Assembly: GCF_009389715.1 (NCBI RefSeq)
Contig: NW_024067684.1
Span: forward strand, 558,001-622,000
From: Phoenix dactylifera
Lineage: Eukaryota > Streptophyta > Magnoliopsida > Arecales > Arecaceae
Length of the DNA stretch: 64,000 bases
Direction of reading: 5' to 3'
Shown in pieces: positions 49,141-62,274 of the stretch (position 1 is the stretch's first letter; each line of letters starts with the position of its first letter). The notes beneath the pieces are model-generated. The model was not told the DNA's origin and ran no database searches. It was given only the letters and a program-made list of their open reading frames with translations. The translations under genes were made by a program, and so were the position numbers.

Positions 49141-49960
49141 TCCGCACGCGTTGCGACGATCGCAGCGGAAATACACGCGCGGGGTTGTTCATCGTATGAA
49201 TGTCCTAGGGAATGTAGATTTCAAAAAAATTCTGAGTTCTCTAACTCAGAAAATTATGAAATCTAAGGAAAGATTAAAATTAATTACTTGATTAATTTCA
49301 GATCTACAATTATAAATTGTAAATATCAAATCTTTACCTTTAAGCGGGTAGATCTTCACCGCTATCTGATGATCGTGAAAATCAGGTTTGCTTGAAGCCG
49401 CACAAGTGTCCGGCCTCTACGGATATTCACATGAAGATCTGGATCAATTAAGGTCATGATCTCACCGGAGTGCTAGCTCCCTTACAGATATCCTTTTGAT
49501 AGTTGGAACTCCTCTAAGCAATCAACTCTTGATTGCTTCCAAGAGGAGGAAGAGGAGAAGAAAGAAATATTTTCTTTCCTTCCTTTTCATGGAAGAAGAA
49601 GGATTAGAAGGGGAGGGTGAAGATCCAATCTTGCTGCTCCTTTGTTTTCCCTTGCGGATGGGAGAAGGACAAGAGAAGGATGGAGGCAGCCAACACTAAG
49701 AAAAGAACCCATAGGGGGCCGGCACCTTATGCTTTTCCTTTTATATGGTGCAGCCACCCCTTTCATGCCACATGCCCACCCTTTTAAAAACCCTAGGCGT
49801 GGCTCTTCCTAAAAACTAGGAAGGGCCATGCCATCAGCCTTATCAAGATTAGGAGAGGCGTAGCCCCTCCTTTTCTTTGCCTCATGCATGCCCCAATTCA
49901 TCCAACTGAGATGGGGCGTGGGTTGATTTGGTTGGGAGTCTAATCCTCTTCTAAAGAGGA
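49128..49960 (+). mobile_element. Probable LTR fragment interrupting the Harbinger remnant
   Basis: Begins TGTCGGGTTACCTCCGCACG exactly where the transposase frame breaks, is partly GC-rich, and contains no domain. Its right end is masked by the TRIM array, so the type and length are open. Confidence 0.4.
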
Positions 49961-50475
49961 TTAGATGGCCATGTGGAATGTGTTGTAGTATCCCCTTGTC
50001 TACATAGGTTATGTACTGGGTCCGCTCTGATACCATTTGTCATAGCCTAGGACCTCACCCAAAATGGCTAACTAGAAGATATTATTTGGGTTTCTTGATC
50101 CTGTATAAGTACCCAAGATCTATCCAGCAAATAACCAATGTAGGACTAAATACATGCCCGCACAAATCCTCACATACTCTCCACGTTCACGCCCTGACGT
50201 CCTCGTCAGGCTAAGCATTCAAATCCATTCAAATCTAACCACAAACATCATGATCGGTCTGTGGTCAGCCTCAAAGATTCATGTTGCAGTATCTCCTAGT
50301 TCACATAGATTATGGGCTAAGTCCGCTCTGATACCAGTTGTAACAACCCAGGACCTCACCCAAAATGGTTAGCCGAAAGGTATTATTTGGGTTCCTTGAT
50401 CCTGTATAACTATCCAAGATCTACCCAGCGAATAATTGATGTGGGACTAAATACATGCCCGCACAAATCCTCACA
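49960..50475 (-). mobile_element. Tandem TRIM retrotransposon (137-bp LTRs)
   Basis: Two 137-bp direct repeats at 50038-50174 and 50339-50475 share the blocks GGACCTCACCCAAAATGG and TAAATACATGCCCGCACAAA, and each runs TG...CA. Immediately left of each is the tRNA-Met primer binding site, as reverse complement TGGTATCAGAGC (50024-50035 and 50325-50336). In minus orientation the structure is LTR, PBS, about 150 bp internal, LTR, PBS, partial internal. The second PBS and the repeated internal start (about 49980-50023) show a tandem rather than simple element. No protein is encoded. Confidence 0.85.
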
Positions 50476-51966
50476 ATAGGTTTCTAGCTTAACACCAATT
50501 CCAACTGAAGCCTAACTCCATACACTATTTTTGTTTCCTTTTTCGAAAAAGATCTGCTCCATTCATGCTTAAAACTCCAAATAGGGTGAAACACCTTGGT
50601 AAGCTATTTTAGGTTTGAAGCATTTGTTCCATTTGGATAAGCCACATCAGAGCAATTGCCGAAAGTTGCAAGAGAGATGCATCACTTGAATGAACATCAA
50701 TGAGATGTTTTGGGCTTGAACAAAGCGACCATTCATTTTGTTGGTCTACAACTCACATGATCTAGTGCATGGAATGTTTGGTGTGTGTCCCCTGATCAGC
50801 CCTTGACTCGACTTCGACTTGATTGAGCCAGGTGAGTTAACTCATAGGACTCGCCAGCATGGAGTCATTCGGAAGTTGGCCGAACATAAGGATTTCACGA
50901 CCAGCTTGAGAGGCCAAAGCCCCCACCAAAATGGGTGTAACGCCTTCACATTATCTCCAGGAAGATCCCAGGTTAGCCACAGTCCGTGAACTTAATTGCC
51001 AGCATAGGATAACGAAATGGCTGGAACACTCACCCCCTTCTCTTTATTTATTTCTCAATTTTCCTTTGATTTTCCTCCATCAGCAGCCAACCACCAATCT
51101 TCCACCCACTTCTATCCTCCCTCTAGACAATTGACTGTGCCCCCCTTTCTCCTCGCCAAAATTTGGTGATCAACCGGAGCCATTCTACATCTCCTATTTT
51201 TTTTTCGCTAAATGGATAATTCATACAATTCTAGTACGGATATATCCAAAAAAAGTCAAAGAACAGCATGTCTTGGGGCACTCTAGCAACTCCTTCTTTC
51301 CAACCCACAGCCTTTCTCTGAAGTGATTGGCCACATACGAGGCCACTCAATCCGCAGCCCTGTCTCCCCTATGTCATACCTCCCCCAAGTCTCTTCCCCT
51401 CCCTTGTAAAAATTTGTGATGCCAACATGCTTGCTAGATCTCATCGCACAGGCGACGGCGATCCCAAGCCTAGCAGATTCAGAATCAAATACAATTGATT
51501 AAAGCCTTAAATACAACTACATACAAATAAAGATCTATAAACTTATACTTCTAATATGCAAGATGTCAAACTATTGTATGCACGAAGTTTCTCTGCACAA
51601 GGCAATTGCTGACAACCTCGTCAAACATATTTTATGGTGGCAATTCTAAATCATAGCTCAACCATATCAATTAAAGAAAGCTAAATTATAAACGTGCAAA
51701 ACCTGATCAACCATACAAATAAACAAATTCAAACACTTTCGTATAAGTATCCAAGTAAATATGAAATGATAATATTTATCCAATGGCACCATTCAATTAT
51801 GTAGCTATAACTCCAACAACAACAATAATTAAATGACTCAACCAAACAAGTATATTGCTGAATAGTCCACCAAAAACTAGATGACGTATCAACAGTCATA
51901 GATACCTATATACGATATCAGATCACAAAGGCTAAATCTAAACCATGGCTTGGTAGTCTGTGAACT
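50476..51966. other. Intergenic DNA
   Basis: No gene or bounded element was recognised. Confidence 0.5.
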
Positions 51967-52100
51967 GGGGCTTGCCTTAGTGGTAAAGCCTTTCTACTTA
52001 GCAATAGAGGATTTGGATTCAATGGTGCAGCCTCGTGAATCCGGACTTCTGAGAGTTATAGCATGGCTGGGTCTCTCTCTTTTATATATATAAAAAAAAT
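51967..52100 (+). mobile_element. tRNA-derived SINE-like element
   Basis: GGGGCTTGCCTTAGTGGTAA gives an A-box-like head, and TTTGGATTCAATGGTGC a degraded B box about 45 bp downstream; it ends in a TATA/poly-A tail (52080-52098). Confidence 0.5.
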
Positions 52101-52224
52101 CTAACCCTGAAATTAAGAGGAGCAAGAATATCTTAAATAATGGCGCTAGCTGTAAGATTTGTGGAGGTTGCAAGTGCCATCACACTGAATGTTTTGTCTA
52201 TTGTCATCGAAGAGATGGATTACG

Positions 52225-54107
52225 ATATTTGAAAATATAATAAATGTATAAAGAAATAAGATTTTATAATCCTTACGATAGACATGTATGTGTCACTTGT
52301 CTTTGGTTCTCTATTAACCTCCTCCCATTAAATGGCGGAGTGCACAATACACTAGATATATTTATTCTCTTTCTAACTCCTTTCTTTTCCATTGCAATTG
52401 AAATAAATTAGAGTAGCACAAAGATAAGGCTTGACCTAATATCTACTATTTTAGTGACAGGAGGTTTTGTGGCCTGATTCAAAGTTGTAGCTAGTTCTTT
52501 TTTGAGTAGTTGAACTTTAAAATTAATTTTTCTTCAACTACTACTAGAGCATATGTTGGTAGTCAAAATTTTCAGAGTCTCAATACTAGAAAACCACTAG
52601 AAGTTGGACTTTGTGTACAAATCTATTTCCTTGGTCCAACAAATACATCATTTTTTCTCTTTTTCTTAAAGAATTTCCATGGTACCTCTCTCTTACATAT
52701 GATATCTTCTCTTTTAAAGTAATCTCCAGCTACTAAAAAAAAATCCCAACCAACTGATATATTTGAAAGTATAATAAAAGTATAAAGAAATGAGATTTTA
52801 TCATCCTTATGTTAGCCTCTTTCTAACTCCCTTGTTTTCCATTGCAATTGAAATTAATTAGAGTAGCACAAAGATAAGGCATGACCTAATATCTACTATT
52901 TTAGTGATAGGAGGTTTTGTAGCCGGATTCAAAGTTGTAACTGGACCTTTTCTGAGTAGTTGAACTTTGAAATTAACTTTTCTTCAATTATTACTGGAGC
53001 GTCTTGTGGTAGTCAAAATTTTTGGAGTCTCAATACTAGAAAACCACTAGAAGATAAACTTTGTGCACAAATCTATTTCCTTGGTCCAACAAATATATTT
53101 TTTTTTCCTTTTTCTTAAAGAATTCCCACGGTACCTCTCTCTTACATATGATATCTTTTCTTTTAAAGTAATCTCCAGCTACTAAGAAAGAGTCCCAACC
53201 AACTGATATATTTGAAAGTATAATAAAAGTATAAATAAATGAGATATTATCATCCTTATATTAGCCTCTTTCTAACTCCCTTGTTTTCCATTGCAATTGA
53301 AATTAATTAGAGTAGCACAAAGATAAGGCATGACCTAATATCTACTATTTTAGTGACAGGAGGTTTTGTAGCCGGATTCAAAGTTGTAACTGGAGCTTTT
53401 CTGAGTAGTTGAACTCTAAAATTAACTTTTCTTCAATTATTACTGGAGCGTCTTGTGGTAGTCAAAATTTTTGGAGTCTCAATACTAGAAAACCACTAGA
53501 AGATAAACTTTGTGCACAAATCTATTTCCTTGGTCCAACAAATACATTTTTTTTTCCTTTTTCTTAAAGAATTCCCACAGTACCTCTCTCTTACATATGA
53601 TATCTTCTCTTTTAAAGTAATCTCCAGCTACTAAGAAAGAGTCCCAACCAACTGATATATTTGAAAGTATAATAAAAGTATAAAGAAATGAGATTTTATC
53701 ATCTTTATCTTAGCCTCTTTCTAACTCCCTTGTTTTCCATTGCCATTGAAATTAATTAGAGTAGCACAAAGATAAGGCTTTGACCTAATATCTACTATTT
53801 TAGTTCGGGAGGTTTTATAGCCGGATTCAAAGTTGTAACTGGACCTTTTCTGAGTAGTTGAACTTTAAAATTAACTTTTCTTCAATTACTACTGGAGCAT
53901 CTCGTGGTGGTCAAAATTTTTGGAGTCTCAATGCTAGAAATCCACTAGAAGATAGATTTTGTGCACAAATCTATTTCCTTGGTCCAACAAATACATCTTC
54001 TTTTTTTTTCCTTTTCTTAAAGAATTCCCATGGTACCTCTTCTTACATATGATATCTTCTCTCTTTAAGTAATCTCCAGCTACTAAAAAAAAATCCCAAC
54101 CAACTGA
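52225..54107. repeat. Four tandem copies of a ~449-bp repeat
   Basis: The unit end CCCAACCAACTGA recurs at 52747, 53196, 53645 and 54097, giving periods of 449, 449 and 452 bp. Units share TGACCTAATATCTACTATTTTAG, TGAGTAGTTGAACTTTAAAATTA and TTCCTTGGTCCAACAAATACAT blocks. The first copy holds about 75 extra bp near 52280-52370. No open frame is conserved between copies. Confidence 0.95.
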
Positions 54108-55687
54108 ATCTCTTACTCAATCTCTCCCAAGCTGGTGCAAGATACTAGTAGGGATTAATTGAGGAAGAAAATGATAAGATATCTATCTACATTGCAAACC
54201 ATTTACTCAGTAAGCATTTTACCCAAATCTACGAATCCCATACAAATAGAAATTAATCCAGTTCTTGGGTACCACCATCCAGTTCCTCGAAGTTATGAGG
54301 ACCAAACAAAGCTCATCTTGTGAGCATGCTCTTAACTCGATCCTGCTTTAAATTGCGACAAGTCATGGATTGTTTACTCAAGCCAGACCCACAGCTAATC
54401 GTTAACTTGCAGCTAATTTGTTGATACCAATAAATAGTCAAGACACATCTAGCCGTGAACTTTTTAATTATTGTATAGGTCGGGTTTTTCTTTTTAATTT
54501 TTTTTTATCTTTTGTTTTTGAAATGTACTAAAGCTTATCTCAAATAAATCTGGCACAAGGACCCAAGCTATAAGTGCCACTCCTACCCAAACTCTGTAGG
54601 AGAAAACCAAAATTGCATGTTTAGATGTTGAATTACAAGAAAATATTATATAAATAAACCAAAGTATTATAATTATTTAAACACAATTAAATTCTATTAC
54701 TATACCATGATAATTCCCTTCAAGAATTGTGCCCAGCTGCACTTAGTTCAGATGTACTAAATAAAACGAAAAAACTAAATTATCGAGGACCTAATGCACA
54801 TAAGAAGAAAATGATTTCGTCAAAGTGGCATAAACCTTTTATAGCCAAACTAAATTCACAAAGCATTACATGTCCTAGAGTTATGCCATGAAATTTTCTT
54901 TTATGCTGCCGAATCCACGGCCGTAAATTTTTCCTTACCGTAATTTACATACTTACATGGTCACAGCTAATCCACTTCCATTATATGTACATAGCCACAG
55001 CTATTTGTCACAATCATCAACTAATACCTAAAAGTTAATATTAGCCAATCCAAACCTTGTCTGATCTTTGCAAGATCCGCATACCTACAAAATCTAAAAG
55101 CATTTTGCAAAACGTAAGAAAAAGATTCAGCAGAAAAAGACCTTCATCTCTTTTTTTGTCCGCTGCATCGACAAAGATAACCGCAACCATCTTGAAATGG
55201 TTAGGGTCTGACACTGGTTTCAGTCAACCCAAACAATTACTAGAGCAAAATGGGCTAAATTTTCTAGATCATGAGTTTAACCAATGATCACCTCCATCAC
55301 CTCCGGCTCTAAGTGACCTACCCAATTATGCACTCAAAATAAACAAGAATTTTAATTACTTTCGGTTCATGTTTGTAGGATTGTTACCAGATGGGCATCG
55401 GCGAAAATCTTCATCATTGTGTATCGGTGTCGATGAAGTTCAGAAAGAAATTGTGAAGCTAAGTTAATTTAATCGAGAAAATCTTTATAATGATGTTGAG
55501 GGGATAGTGACTTGTACAGGTGGATCATGATAAATAAAGAGATAACAGCTATATTTGATTAAAACTAGTCAATAGCAAGTCACGCAATCCAATGTTTTAA
55601 TGTTTATAATTTATTTAGACTCCAAAGAATATAACATGATACAACCAAGTGTTGTGATTCTGATATATATGATGCAATAATATACTC
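54108..55687. other. Intergenic DNA
   Basis: No gene was recognised. Confidence 0.5.
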
Positions 55688-56047
55688 TTTTTTTTTTTTT
55701 TTGCTAATAAAAAGGGGTAGGGAGAGGAAGGGACAAGCCCACCCCCGCGTAGCAGCCCCCACTGGGTCCCCGCCCCACCAGGAGAAAGTTCGATGCGGGC
55801 AGAAATGGCCATGTGTTGGGTACCCCGACCGGTTTTACTCATGCCTTCCCCACCCATGGGCTAGGCTCAACTACCTTTCTGGGCTCTGGCTCAAGTCCCA
55901 AGTGTGAGTACGTCACACCTGGCACCACCCCGGCTACTAGCGGCCCAAGAGCCCGAAGCCACATTTTAATCGTCGCCGCAGCGACTCGAACTTGGGACCA
56001 TGAGGTTAGAATCCCCGCCCAGTACCACTAGGCTACCACCTTGGTGG
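55688..56047 (-). mobile_element. tRNA-derived SINE, minus strand
   Basis: Reading the minus strand, the head GGTGGTAGCCTAGTGGTAC supplies an A box (56023-56035) and CCCAAGTTCGAGTCG a B box (about 55982-55995). The body is GC-rich and it ends in a poly-A tail (15 T on the plus strand, 55688-55702). It sits about 550 bp upstream of the FAR start codon. Confidence 0.8.
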
Positions 56048-56094
56048 CTTCGGCATTTGATGAACATATAGGCGGCATTTGATGAACATATAGA
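56048..56094. repeat. Short tandem duplication next to the SINE
   Basis: GGCATTTGATGAACATATAG occurs twice in tandem (56051 and 56074). Confidence 0.9.
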
Positions 56095-56341
56095 CAAGAC
56101 AACCACCCATCATAAATGATTCCAGTCAGGCTGGCGTTATTATAAATTTAGGTTGAACTTTACTGCAATCAACGTAAAGAAAAATTTTACTGCTTTGCAG
56201 TAGAGCTAATAAAATCATAGAGAAGATAAAATAGGTAGGAGAAGCAAAGCGAGCAGAAGAATGGCAAAGTTGCACCGACACTAGTAGAAGAGCGAGCTTG
56301 CAAACGGCTGAGAGCAGGCCAGCATTCACCGTAGAAAGGAA

Positions 56342-56349
56342 CACGTGGC
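56342..56349 (+). promoter_or_regulatory. G-box/ABRE of the FAR promoter
   Basis: CACGTGGC, a bZIP-type ABA-response element, lies 36 bp before the TATA element. A CCAAT box (56352-56356) lies between. Function is inferred from motif and position. Confidence 0.5.
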
Positions 56350-56377
56350 AACCAATTCAATAAACCTACCAGCTTCT

Positions 56378-56387
56378 CTATATTTAT
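56378..56387 (+). promoter_or_regulatory. TATA box of the FAR gene
   Basis: CTATATTTAT about 215 bp upstream of the ATG; the following leader is CT-rich (56511-56551), as often seen in plant core promoters. Confidence 0.6.
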
Positions 56388-56592
56388 AGCCACCCTTGAC
56401 CCCTCCCTTTGAATATGACTACCTTCTTTCGTGCACGCCAGCTCTCTTCTTTCGCGCGCCTTATCAGCTCCATATATACTCACACGAAGCATTCCTCTAG
56501 TATCAGAATCCTTGCTCTCTCTCTCCCTCTATCTCTCTCTCTCAACACAGACGCAAACGCACAACACAAAACCTAGCTCAACACTCTCTAAT

Positions 56593-59500
56593 ATGGAAGC
56601 TGGGGGAATTCCAGAGTGTTTGAAGGATAAGAACATCCTGGTTACTGGGTCTACTGGTTTCTTAGCAAAGAGTAAGGATTTAAACTTTGTTATTCCTCTC
56701 ATGGCGATTTTGAGTAAGTTCCTTGCATGGTCATGACTTTTATGGAGCTCTATAATATTTCTTTTCTCTTGTTCTATGATTGAAGTTTTTGTGGAGAAGG
56801 TGCTTAGGGTTCAACCCAATGTTAAGAAGCTCTTCCTATTAGTGAGAGCCGTGGATAACACGTCAGCCATGCGTCGTGTGCAGACTGAGGTGAACCCCTC
56901 CTCCTCCTCCTCCTCCTCCTCCTCCTCCAGCTCTACTCATCGAAGTTGCTTTAGGTTTCGCTAGTTTTTCACTGTCTCGTCATATAATTTTTGGTCTTGC
57001 AAGCAACTGTCACAGTCTGTGTGATTAAGTTTTACTAGTACACTTCAACGCAGGTGAATTTATTTATATGATCCGGTTATAGCATAAACTCCAGCAGAAG
57101 TTAATATATTCATTTGTGACATAGCGGGCCCTAGACTGTGACATCTCGTCTACTCAGGTGTCTGTCGGTAGCGATGAGTTGTGTATGGTAATCACTTAGA
57201 AATCCTTTCTGTTCCAACATTAACAATTGCCTAGAGAAAAATAATAACTTAAAGGTATGTATCTAGTTTTATTGTTCAATCACAGTCATAAAGGTAAAGA
57301 TATAGATAAAATGGGAGCAAAACAAGAAGGAACGTACTAACAGAGATAGAAACGCAGTTATTGCTGGAGAGTAGGCTGCAACTTTAATATTAGATAAGTT
57401 TCAAAACTCCTGCTGCATGTTCAAATTTGTAGTTGGAGCAAAATAAAAGGAACCATAAGTGGGGATTTTGTGTTTGTATGTGCGTCTAAAGGTTTATATA
57501 GTGGTCAGGATATCCTAGGAGAAGTTTATATGATGCTCTAGAAGTTCAACAAAAAAACTATTGGCATGATGTTGCTCAATTTGGATTAGGTTATATGTCT
57601 TTTTTAAATCTTGCTTCCATTTTAAGAATTAATGAACTCTTCTCACTTGATTTCATCTTCTTAATAAATCCAGGGTCTATGGACCTTCCTCTTCTAACAC
57701 AGAAATATATTATTTTCAAAAGAACATGTGAGAATCAGATATCTGTTTGTATGTCATGATGCAAAATAATCAAAAGGAATGCACCAAATAATTAAGTATT
57801 GCTCATGCATTATTGTCCTAAAGGTCATTAATCTCATCTGCTTCATTCTCCAGGTGATAGGGAAGGAGTTATTTAAGATTTTGAAAGAAAGCCATGGAAA
57901 TGGTTTTCATTCGTTTATTGCAGAGAAGCTGTTTCCAATAGCAGGAGACATCATTCATGAGAACCTAGGGATAAGGGACTCTGATCTCATAGAAGAACTC
58001 TGGAAGAAAATTGACATTGTCGTAAACGTTGCTGCAACCACCAACTTTGATGAGAGGTTAAAAAATTCATTTTGTTTTCTTAAACTAACGAAAGACAACA
58101 CACATTAGATTTCATGAATTTGACTTTATTTATGGTTGGAGCACCAAAGATCACTTGCGAGTGTATAATTATGTTAACCTGAATCTCTCGCAGATATGAT
58201 GTGGCTTTGGATGTCAACGTCTTTGGAGCTAAGCATGTTTTGGAATTTGCAAAGAAATGTGTAAAACTTGAAATGCTCCTCCATGTTTCCTCCGGTATGT
58301 CTTACCAACAAATTAGAAGCAAAGCATAGTTGGTATTGAAGGTTGAATAAATTTTAGCTTGATAATTTATTATGGATAACCAATATAAAAAGATTGGATA
58401 TATTTACATCAAATGATATGATATCGTGCCAAGAATGCATCTATGCACAAACAAAATGTACAATAAAAATCCTAACCAAAATAAAAGGATACTTAACAGA
58501 ATACTACACATTTGTGGCATATATGTGTGTGCATTACATAACATATACCACAAAATCACTATGATGTCAATTTCTAAGAACCAGCTCAAATGTTGTCAGC
58601 CTCACCACTGTCTTGTTTGCTTTCAGCTTTTGTATCTGGTATGAAAGAAGGACTAATATTAGAGAAGCCATTCCATATGGGTCAAACACTCAAAGAGAAC
58701 TCCTACTTGGATATCGAAGCAGAGCTACAATTAGTAGAAGAAAAAAAGAGAAAACTCCATGCCAACAAATCAATGGAGGATGCCGAAGATACAGCCCTGA
58801 AGGAAATGGGCATGAAGAGGTTCTGTAACTCATCCTCAATCCAGCTAATAGTTTCTTAGATACCTTAAATCCATAAAAAAAAAAAAGGCACTACAGTGTA
58901 TGAGACTTTCGCCACTTTAAGATCTAGGGAGGATAAAACGTATACAATCTTACCACCGCATGCGAAGAGACTATTTCCATATATAGAATTTATAACATCC
59001 TAGCCATAATGGAGTAATCTTCCCATCAGATTGCACAAAAGCCCTCACTCTAAGATATCTTAAATCCATACTTTACTTTTGTAAAACAAATTGTTTAGGT
59101 ATTCCCATCTTTCTCAAAAAACCGAAAAAAGAAAAATCTTTTGGATCGAGAAGAGTAAAGAAATCCTCCTCTTTATTCTCCTGTTGTACTTTATTGGAAA
59201 AGGTTCTAATCTTTTCTCATTTCTTCATTCTTATCTTACAGGGCAGAGTTTTTTGGATGGCCAAACACCTATGTCTACACAAAGGCAATGGGGGAGATGT
59301 TGCTTGGGCACTTGAGAGGAGACTTGCCACTTGTTATACTGCGCCCAACTATGATAACAAGCATTTACAAGGAACCCCTGCCTGGCTGGATAGAAGGAAC
59401 AAGGTAGACATATTTTATATACATGGAGAGGACATGATTGGACCGTGCATTGAGATTATCGTATCCTCATAATTATAATCTGACCACAGAGTGCAACAAT

Positions 59501-61849
59501 AGAATAGGATTGATCTATATAACATTTTAAATTTTGATGCAGGACCATTGATAGCCTGATCATTGGTTACGCAAAGGGAAAGCTCTCATGCTTTTTTGGA
59601 GAACCTGAATTGGTTATGGATGTGGTAGGTTCCAAATTATGTTTCTCCTTATGCTTATCTAGCTTCTAGTTCTTGGCCTAAAGAGGAATCTAATTTCATT
59701 TAAACCTTGTAATCTTTTCTTTCTGCCAAACTTAATCTCTCACCCTAAACCATCTTTGCCTATTATTGGACACCAATTTACAAAGTATTCGCAATATCTT
59801 CATCTCAGCCCCATATCAGGCCACATATTAATAATTCATTCTAAAAATTTTTAATTTTTAATTTTTAATTTTAAATTTTTAATTTTAAATTTTAAATTTT
59901 AAATTTTAAATTTTAAATTCTGAATTTTGAATTTTAAATTTTAAATTTTAAATATAAATTTAGGATTGATCTTAGGAATCCATTTGTTATTTTGTTCTAT
60001 CTTTGTATCATCCTAGTTGTAATCTCTTACACATTCTCAACTATAAATATACATGATAACTACCTCCTGAGGTAGGTAGAAAAAATTCTTTCCAATATTT
60101 TTTTTCCACATATTCCTCTTTCAAAGGATTAACATCAATTGAGATTGGAATCCCATCCATCTAGATGGGAAACTGCTTGCTCCGTGACAAGAAGAAAGGA
60201 AGGAAATATGGGATAGGGCTTGTATTCTCTAAGCTTCCAGGGCAAATTATAATTACAAGAGAATAAAATACTAACACTGCTCGGAATAAAATGGCTGGTT
60301 CTTCAAAGACAAGGCTAAGAGTTTGGAAGGACTTCACACGAAGACTATCTTTTGAAGGACTCGACGTCCCTTGTTTCACGGAGTGCTCGAGATAAGCTGT
60401 TATGGGTTTTCTTCAAGGTCACTCAGCTGTAATATTTGGTTCTTGACACCTTAGTGTGTCCTTCCATTTTCTTCTTCCTCCTTGCTTCTGTCCCTTCCCC
60501 CCTCCAAGAGGATGTAACATTTCTCATTGAATTTGCACTTAAGCCTATTTCCTCTCTCTCTCTCTCTCTCTAACACACACACACACACACACACCAAGAA
60601 TAAAAAAGCCTAGCACTGCAGTTTGTATTATGCATGCCAATCAACTGTAAGCAAGGATGCAATACTAAATGTAGAGCACTGGATTGTAATGCAGGTCCCT
60701 GGAGACATGGTGGTGAACGCTATGATTGTGACCATGGCATCTCACCTAAATCAGCGATCGAAATTCATCTACCATATGAGCTCCGGGGTGAGAAATCCAG
60801 TCACATACGCAATTCTAGAGCAATGTGGGTTCCGTTACTTCCTCGAGAACCCTCGGGTAGGAAAAGATGGAAAAACCATTAAGACAAACAGGATGTCTGT
60901 CTTCAGAACAATGTCCGCCTTCCATGCATACGTGACCCTACGATACAGGCTGCCATTGGAAGTCAGTACATGATATCTTTAGGATTTTGCATCAATTTGT
61001 TTTGCATTCTGTTCGCAGGTTGTGGTTTTTGAATTATTGCTATTCAACCTATTCTTTAGATTCAATTTGAAGTGGCATCATAATCTCTTAGTACTTGATT
61101 CATTGTAAACTCTAATGTCAATATCCTCATGTACTTTTGGCTTCTCCTGATTAGGTACTGCACCTGGTTAATCTGATATTTTGCCGGTTGTTCGACCGTC
61201 GTTACAAGGAGCTAAGCCGGAAGTTTAAGTTTATGATGCATCTTGTTTATCTTTATTCTCCATATGCCTTCTTCAAGGGATGGTATGCTCGGTGGCTCCC
61301 AACTTTTCTTCTTCTTTTTATACACTTTCTTTTAATAGAGTATAATGCTTCAATCAGAATATTTACACAGTTAATCTTTTTCTGCGTAATGTCCTTCGTT
61401 TTGCAATGTCTGCAATACTTCCATTTTTTTCTCTTTTTTTTTTTTTATGGAGAGAGAAGACAGAAGAGAGAATCATTGGACCCCCTAATGAATAGTAATT
61501 ATCTTTTCAAGAGAGAGTGAGAAACTGCAAGTGCAAATCGAGAAATGGTTTCGCGAAAACGTTAAATCTCCGACCATCACAGTATTAATTAACATGACCG
61601 TGCTATTCTCCAACATCAATACTTATATAGTCTCATGATTATTTATATAACCGATAGCTTGAACTGATATATCTGCACTTTGTTTGTTGGTGAAGCTTCG
61701 ATGACATTAACTTGGAAAGGCTGAGGATGACCATGATGAAGGACAACGTCGACGCTACTTTGTTCAATTTCGATCCCAAGAGCATCGACTGGAAGGACTA
61801 CTTCTATAGGGTTCACATCCCCGGGGTGCTAAAGTATGTGTGCAAGTAA
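56593..61849 (+). CDS. FAR: Alcohol-forming fatty acyl-CoA reductase, ten exons
   Basis: Predicted 490-aa ER enzyme reducing very-long-chain acyl-CoA to primary alcohol with NADPH, for cuticular wax or suberin. Exons: 56593-56671, 56786-56889, 57854-58056, 58194-58294, 58627-58819, 59242-59403, 59543-59624, 60695-60961, 61155-61282, 61696-61849. All introns are GT-AG and phases join to 491 codons including TAA. Domains: Rossmann NAD(P)-binding motif TGSTGFLAK (residues 18-26), [28 protein letters not shown], catalytic YVYTK (Tyr237, Lys241), [16 protein letters not shown], and the C-terminal FAR/male-sterility domain (about residue 390 to the end). The length matches the CER4/FAR3 group, without the plastid extension of MS2 types. 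The start gives [20 protein letters not shown], as in relatives. Introns carry a (CTC)n, a TTTAAA-rich stretch and a (CT)n(AC)n. No frame break was seen. Chain-length preference cannot be read. Confidence 0.93.
56899..56933. repeat. (CTC)n repeat next to the intron 2 donor of FAR
   Basis: About eleven TCC/CTC units beginning 10 bp after the donor GTGAACC. It would read as poly-serine if the intron were retained. Confidence 0.95.
59838..59955. repeat. TTTTTAAATTTTAAA simple repeat in FAR intron 7
   Basis: About 115 bp built from AATTTTT/AAATTTT units, low complexity and self-complementary. Confidence 0.95.
60551..60594. repeat. (CT)n(AC)n microsatellite in FAR intron 7
   Basis: About 10 CT units followed by about 11 AC units, roughly 100 bp upstream of the exon 8 acceptor. 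Confidence 0.95.
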
Positions 61850-62274
61850 ACTACCATGAAAATACAAAATTACATGGAACGTGAAGCTCTATGTCTTCGA
61901 TCTTTCCTTTTCTCCCTTGTCATCAATTGTAACAGTAAACGTTGATGTCGTAGAAATGTTTGTAAATCATCTTCTCCACTCCGACCAGAGAAGAAGATGC
62001 TGTTATATTGTTGTTTTGTGGTACATGCCAAGCCATTTGAAGGTGTGCACGATATTTGTAGACAATGTGTTAACTGATAATTCGCCATGGGCAGAAATAT
62101 GAAGTGAATAAATGAAGAAGGATTCATAAAGTTTGACATATACATGCATACATATGTACTAGCTTCCATGGAATTGACAGTGTTGGTTGGCAGCTTAAAG
62201 CCTAAGATTTGAGGTAACTGGCATGGAACATAAAGAGCAAAGAAGCTTGTAAAATGGCTTTAAGGACTCCGGAA

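Noticed and set aside
51967..52040. A tRNA gene on the plus strand
   Set aside because: Only degraded A and B boxes, followed by a SINE-like tail.
55982..56035. A tRNA gene on the minus strand
   Set aside because: A and B boxes are present, but no cloverleaf could be folded by eye, and the sequence continues into a SINE body with a poly-A tail.
56776..56964. A 62-codon frame with a poly-serine tail extending FAR exon 2
   Set aside because: It reads through the donor site at 56890 into the (CTC)n intron repeat; homology stops at QTE and resumes in exon 3 in phase.
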